A stretch of 64,000 bases of DNA from Liolophura sinensis (lineage: Eukaryota; Mollusca; Polyplacophora; Chitonida; Chitonidae), in NCBI RefSeq assembly GCF_032854445.1, contig NW_027018061.1, positions 1 to 64,000 of the forward strand, read 5' to 3'. Shown here one piece after another: positions 61,101-64,000 of the stretch (its first letter is position 1; every line of letters begins with the position of its first letter). The notes under the pieces are model-generated. The model had not been told where the DNA came from and ran no database searches. It was given only the letters and a program-made list of their open reading frames with translations. A program made the position numbers and the translations under genes.

Positions 61101-64000
61101 GCCCAGAAGACCTGAAATCTTTGGGTCAAGCCCATTTAACTCACCCAGCAATTGTCTTACTTCTAAGTCCAAGACAATCTCAATGTCTTTATCTACGTGT
61201 AGAAAAACAACACCATTTGTACGTGAAAAACACAAGGTACTTGATACAGTCTGCTGTAAAAAGTACAACTGACCACAGACCCACATGAATAAGGTGCCAA
61301 AAGATCCGGAATTGAGCCAGGCATCGGCAGCTGTTGAAAAATTGCAAATTTCCCTGGTTTCCATGGAGTAAGAGCCGATGCTGGGCACGTGATTATGACA
61401 TAAATGATCATTCAATTGTCGCTACAGCCAAACGTATTGGTCGGAGAGCAGCGCGGATTGCACCATTCGATTTCTCGTCACAAAATACGTCGGATTAGCC
61501 TCTTACCAGCAGCACTGGAACAGTTTTTCCACTTTTGCATTTTTGCCTGGTCTTTTTGTTAATTGAAATCGGCTACACTGTACTCTGTACAATCGCGACT
61601 GGTCATTACTATATTCAACTTTTGACTATAAGTTATGTGCCCTTCGGTAGCCCAGAAGACCTGAAATCTTTGGGCCAAGCCCATTTAACTCACCCAGCAA
61701 TTGTCTTACTTCTAAGTCCAAGACAATCTCAATGTCTTTATCTACGTGTAGAAAAACCACACCATTTGTACGTGAAAAACACAAGGTACTTGATACAGTC
61801 TGCTGTAAAAAGTACAACTGACCACAGACCCACATGAATAAGGTGCCAAAAGATGCGGAATTGAGCCAGGCATCGGCAGCTGTTGAAAAATTGCAAATTT
61901 CCCTGGTTTCCATGGAGTAAGAGCCGTTGCCGGGCACGTGATTATGACATAAATGATCATTCAATTGTCGCTACAGCCAAACGTATTGGTCGGAGAGCAA
62001 CGCGGATTGCACCATTCGATTTCTCGTCACAAAATACGTCGGATTAGCCTCTTACCAGCAGCACTGGAACAGTTTTTCCACTTTTGCATTTTTGCCTGGT
62101 CTTTTTGTTAATTGAAATCGGCTACACTGTACTCTGTACAATCGCGACTGGTCATTACTATATTCAACTTTTGACTATAAGTTATGTGCCCTTCGGTAGC
62201 CCAGAAGACCTTAAATCTTTGAGCTAAGCCCATTTAACTCACCCAGCAATTGTCTTACTTCTAAGTGCAAGACAATCTCAATGTCTTTATCTACGTGTAG
62301 AAAAACCACACCATTTGTACTTGATAAACACAAGGTACTTGATACAGTCTGCTGTAAAAAGTACAACTGACCACAGACCCACATGAATAAGGTGCCAAAA
62401 GATGCGGAATTGAGACAGGCATCGGCAGCTGTTGAAAAATTGCCAATTTCCCTGGTTTCCATGGAGTAAGAGCCGTTGCTGGGCACGTGATTATGACATA
62501 AATGATCATTCAATTGTCACTACAGCCAAAAGTTTTGGTCGGAGAACAACGCGGTTTGCACCATTCGATTTCTCGTCACAAAATACGTCGGATTAGCCTC
62601 TTACCAGCAGCACTGGAACAGTTTTTTCACTTTTGCATTTTTGCCTGGTCTTTTTGTTAATTGAAATCGGCTACACTGTACTCTGTACAATCGCGACTGG
62701 TCATTACTATATTCAACTTTTGACTATAAGTTATGTGCCTTTCGGTAGCCCAGAAGACCTGAAATCTTTGGGCTAAGCCCATTTAACTCAGCCAGCAATT
62801 GCCTTACTTCTAAGTGCAAGACAATCTCAATGTCTTTATCTACGTGTAGAAAAACCACACCATTTGTACGTGAGAAACACAAGGTACTTGATACAGTCTG
62901 CTGTAAAAAGTACAACTGACCACAGACCCACATGAATAAGATGCCAAAAGATGCGGAATTGAGCCAGGCATCGGCAGCTGTTGAAAAATTGCAAATTTCC
63001 CTGGTTTCCATGGAGTAAGAGCCGTTGCTGGGCACGTGATTATGACATAAATGATCATGCAATTGTCGCTACAGCCAAAAATATTGGTCGGAGAGCAACG
63101 TGGTTTGCACCATTGGATTTCTCGTCACAAAATACGTCGGATTAGCCTCTTACCAGCAGCACTGGAACAGTTTTTCCACTTTTGCATTTTTACCTGGTCT
63201 TTTTGTTAATTGAAATCGGCTACACTGTACTCTGTACAATCGCGACTGGTCATTACTATATTCAACTTTTGACTATAAGTTATGTGCCCTTCGGTAGCCC
63301 AGAAGACGTCAAATCTTTGGGCTAAGCCCATTTAACTCACCCAGCAATTGCCTTACTTCTAAGTGCAAGACAATCTCAATGTCTTTATCTACGTGTAGAA
63401 AAACCACACCATTTGTATGTGAAAAACACAAGGTACTTGATACAGTCTGCTGTAAAAAGTACAACTGAACACTGACTCACTTCAGTAAGGTGCCAAAAGA
63501 TGCGGAATTGAGCCAGGCATCGGCAGCTGTTGAAAAATTGCAAATTTCCCTGGTTTCCATGGAGTAAGAGCCGTTGCAGGGCGCGTAATTATGACATAAA
63601 TGATCATTCAATTGTCACTACAGCCAAAAGTATTGGTCGGGGAGCAACGCGGATTGCACCATTCGATTTGTCGTCACAAAATACGTCGGATTAGCCTCTT
63701 ACCAGCAGCACTGGAACAGTTTTTCCACTTTTGCATTTTTACCTGGTCTTTTTGTTAATTGAAATCGGCTACACTGCACTCTGTACAATCGCGACTGGTC
63801 ATTACTATATTCAACTTTTGACTATAAGTTATGTGCCCTTCGGTAGCCCAGAAGACCTGAAATCTTTGGGCCAAGCCCATTTAACTCACCCAGCAATTGT
63901 CTTACTTCTAAGTCCAAGACAATCTCAATGTCTTTATCTACGTGTAGAAAAACCACACCATTTGTACATAAAAAACACAAGGTACTTGATACAGTCTGCT
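58130..64000 (+). repeat. Irregular monomers with a 9-monomer-spaced recurrence
   Basis: The units at about 62,490-63,840 repeat those at about 57,550-58,900 with an offset of exactly 4,941 (9 x 549). They share gttttttcac, gtgcctttcgg, acgtgagaaac, aaaaatattgg, tttgtatgtgaaaaac and the rare gggcgcgt that replaces the usual gggcacgtg. The matching is cut by the window end, so this may be a 9-monomer HOR whose second copy continues outside. Between the two copies, units with gatccggaattg (near 60.2 and 61.3 kb) alternate with other types. No gene is present. Confidence 0.8.

Larger units (their letters stand above)
1..64000 (+). repeat. Satellite DNA array, ~549 bp monomer, ~117 head-to-tail copies
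   Basis: The same roughly 549 bp unit repeats from the first to the last base with no interruption or inversion. I tracked the anchor ctataagttatg and its close variants. From 986 to 62,724 there are 113 unit steps with a net deviation of only -299 bp, nearly all of it from one 313 bp deletion. One or two more units lie on each side, giving about 117. Most neighbouring units differ at a few per cent of positions by eye, while HOR copies differ at well under 1%. Arrays of this kind are typical of eukaryotic heterochromatin and spread by unequal exchange and gene conversion. Whether this one is centromeric cannot be read from sequence alone. I do not recognise the family. Both array edges lie outside the window. 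Confidence 0.98.

Noticed and set aside
1-64000. CRISPR array
   Set aside because: The units are 549 bp and repeat in full. There are no short repeats alternating with unique spacers.
1-64000. rRNA, 5S or other RNA gene cluster
   Set aside because: The monomer resembles no rRNA or tRNA I recognise. One stretch (tagcccagaag) fits the loose pol III A-box pattern, but no B-box lies at a suitable distance; cattcgatttc is the nearest likeness and mismatches at key bases.
1-64000. Transposon or retroelement insertion
   Set aside because: Unit spacing accounts for the whole window. No insertion longer than about 9 bp, no terminal repeats and no transposase or reverse transcriptase reading frame are present.
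1-64000. Internal subrepeat of about 183 bp within the monomer
   Set aside because: Reading the three thirds of the unit against each other shows only short shared words such as caattgtc and tacgtg, not a diverged trimer.
1-64000. Telomeric repeats or inverted array segments
   Set aside because: No short telomere-type tandem repeat appears, and every monomer lies in the same orientation.

Overview
The whole 64 kb window is one uninterrupted head-to-tail array of satellite DNA. I see no gene, RNA gene, transposon, gap or unique sequence. The unit is about 549 bp and AT-rich. Following one anchor motif through the window gives about 117 units, all in the same orientation. Nearly every spacing is exactly 549 bp or within 1-3 bp of it. 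A tandem repeat of this length and unit size points to eukaryotic heterochromatin (centromeric, pericentromeric or subtelomeric). I do not recognise the satellite family, so I name no species. The array runs off both ends of the window.

The structure lies in how monomer variants are arranged. Several regions have a local higher-order repeat (HOR), in which a block of n different monomers is itself duplicated: 5-mer x2 at about 1.9-7.4 kb; 7-mer x2.8 at about 15.4-26.0 kb; 3-mer x2 at about 32.8-36.1 kb; nearly identical 3-mer x2 at about 44.7-48.0 kb; 4-mer x1.6 at about 48.2-51.8 kb; and 3-mer (A-B-C) x2.7 at about 53.6-58.1 kb, whose last copy has lost one monomer through a visible hybrid junction. 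Segments also recur at 9-monomer spacing (about 57.5 and 62.5 kb) and at 14-monomer spacing (about 40.2 and 47.9 kb). Stretches between these blocks are irregular mixtures of the same monomer variants. HOR edges are good to roughly 100 bp, because they can only be placed at diagnostic differences.

Single events stand out: a 313 bp deletion leaving a 236 bp monomer (39,523-39,758), a 17 bp deletion near 31,395, an 8 bp deletion near 25,328, a 9 bp tandem insertion near 49,235, and an A/C hybrid monomer with its switch between 57,325 and 57,358. Around 22.85-28.72 kb there is a dense run of 1-2 bp insertions and deletions, while the two preceding HOR copies are length-perfect. That pattern looks more like poor consensus than biology.

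No reading frame is a credible gene. The 549 bp unit is a multiple of three, so the same short chance frames recur in phase in many copies, and they are broken in others by monomer-type differences. The candidate for a biological system here is the satellite itself: nested HORs, one hypervariable box, long conserved blocks and recurrent short palindromes that could bind proteins.
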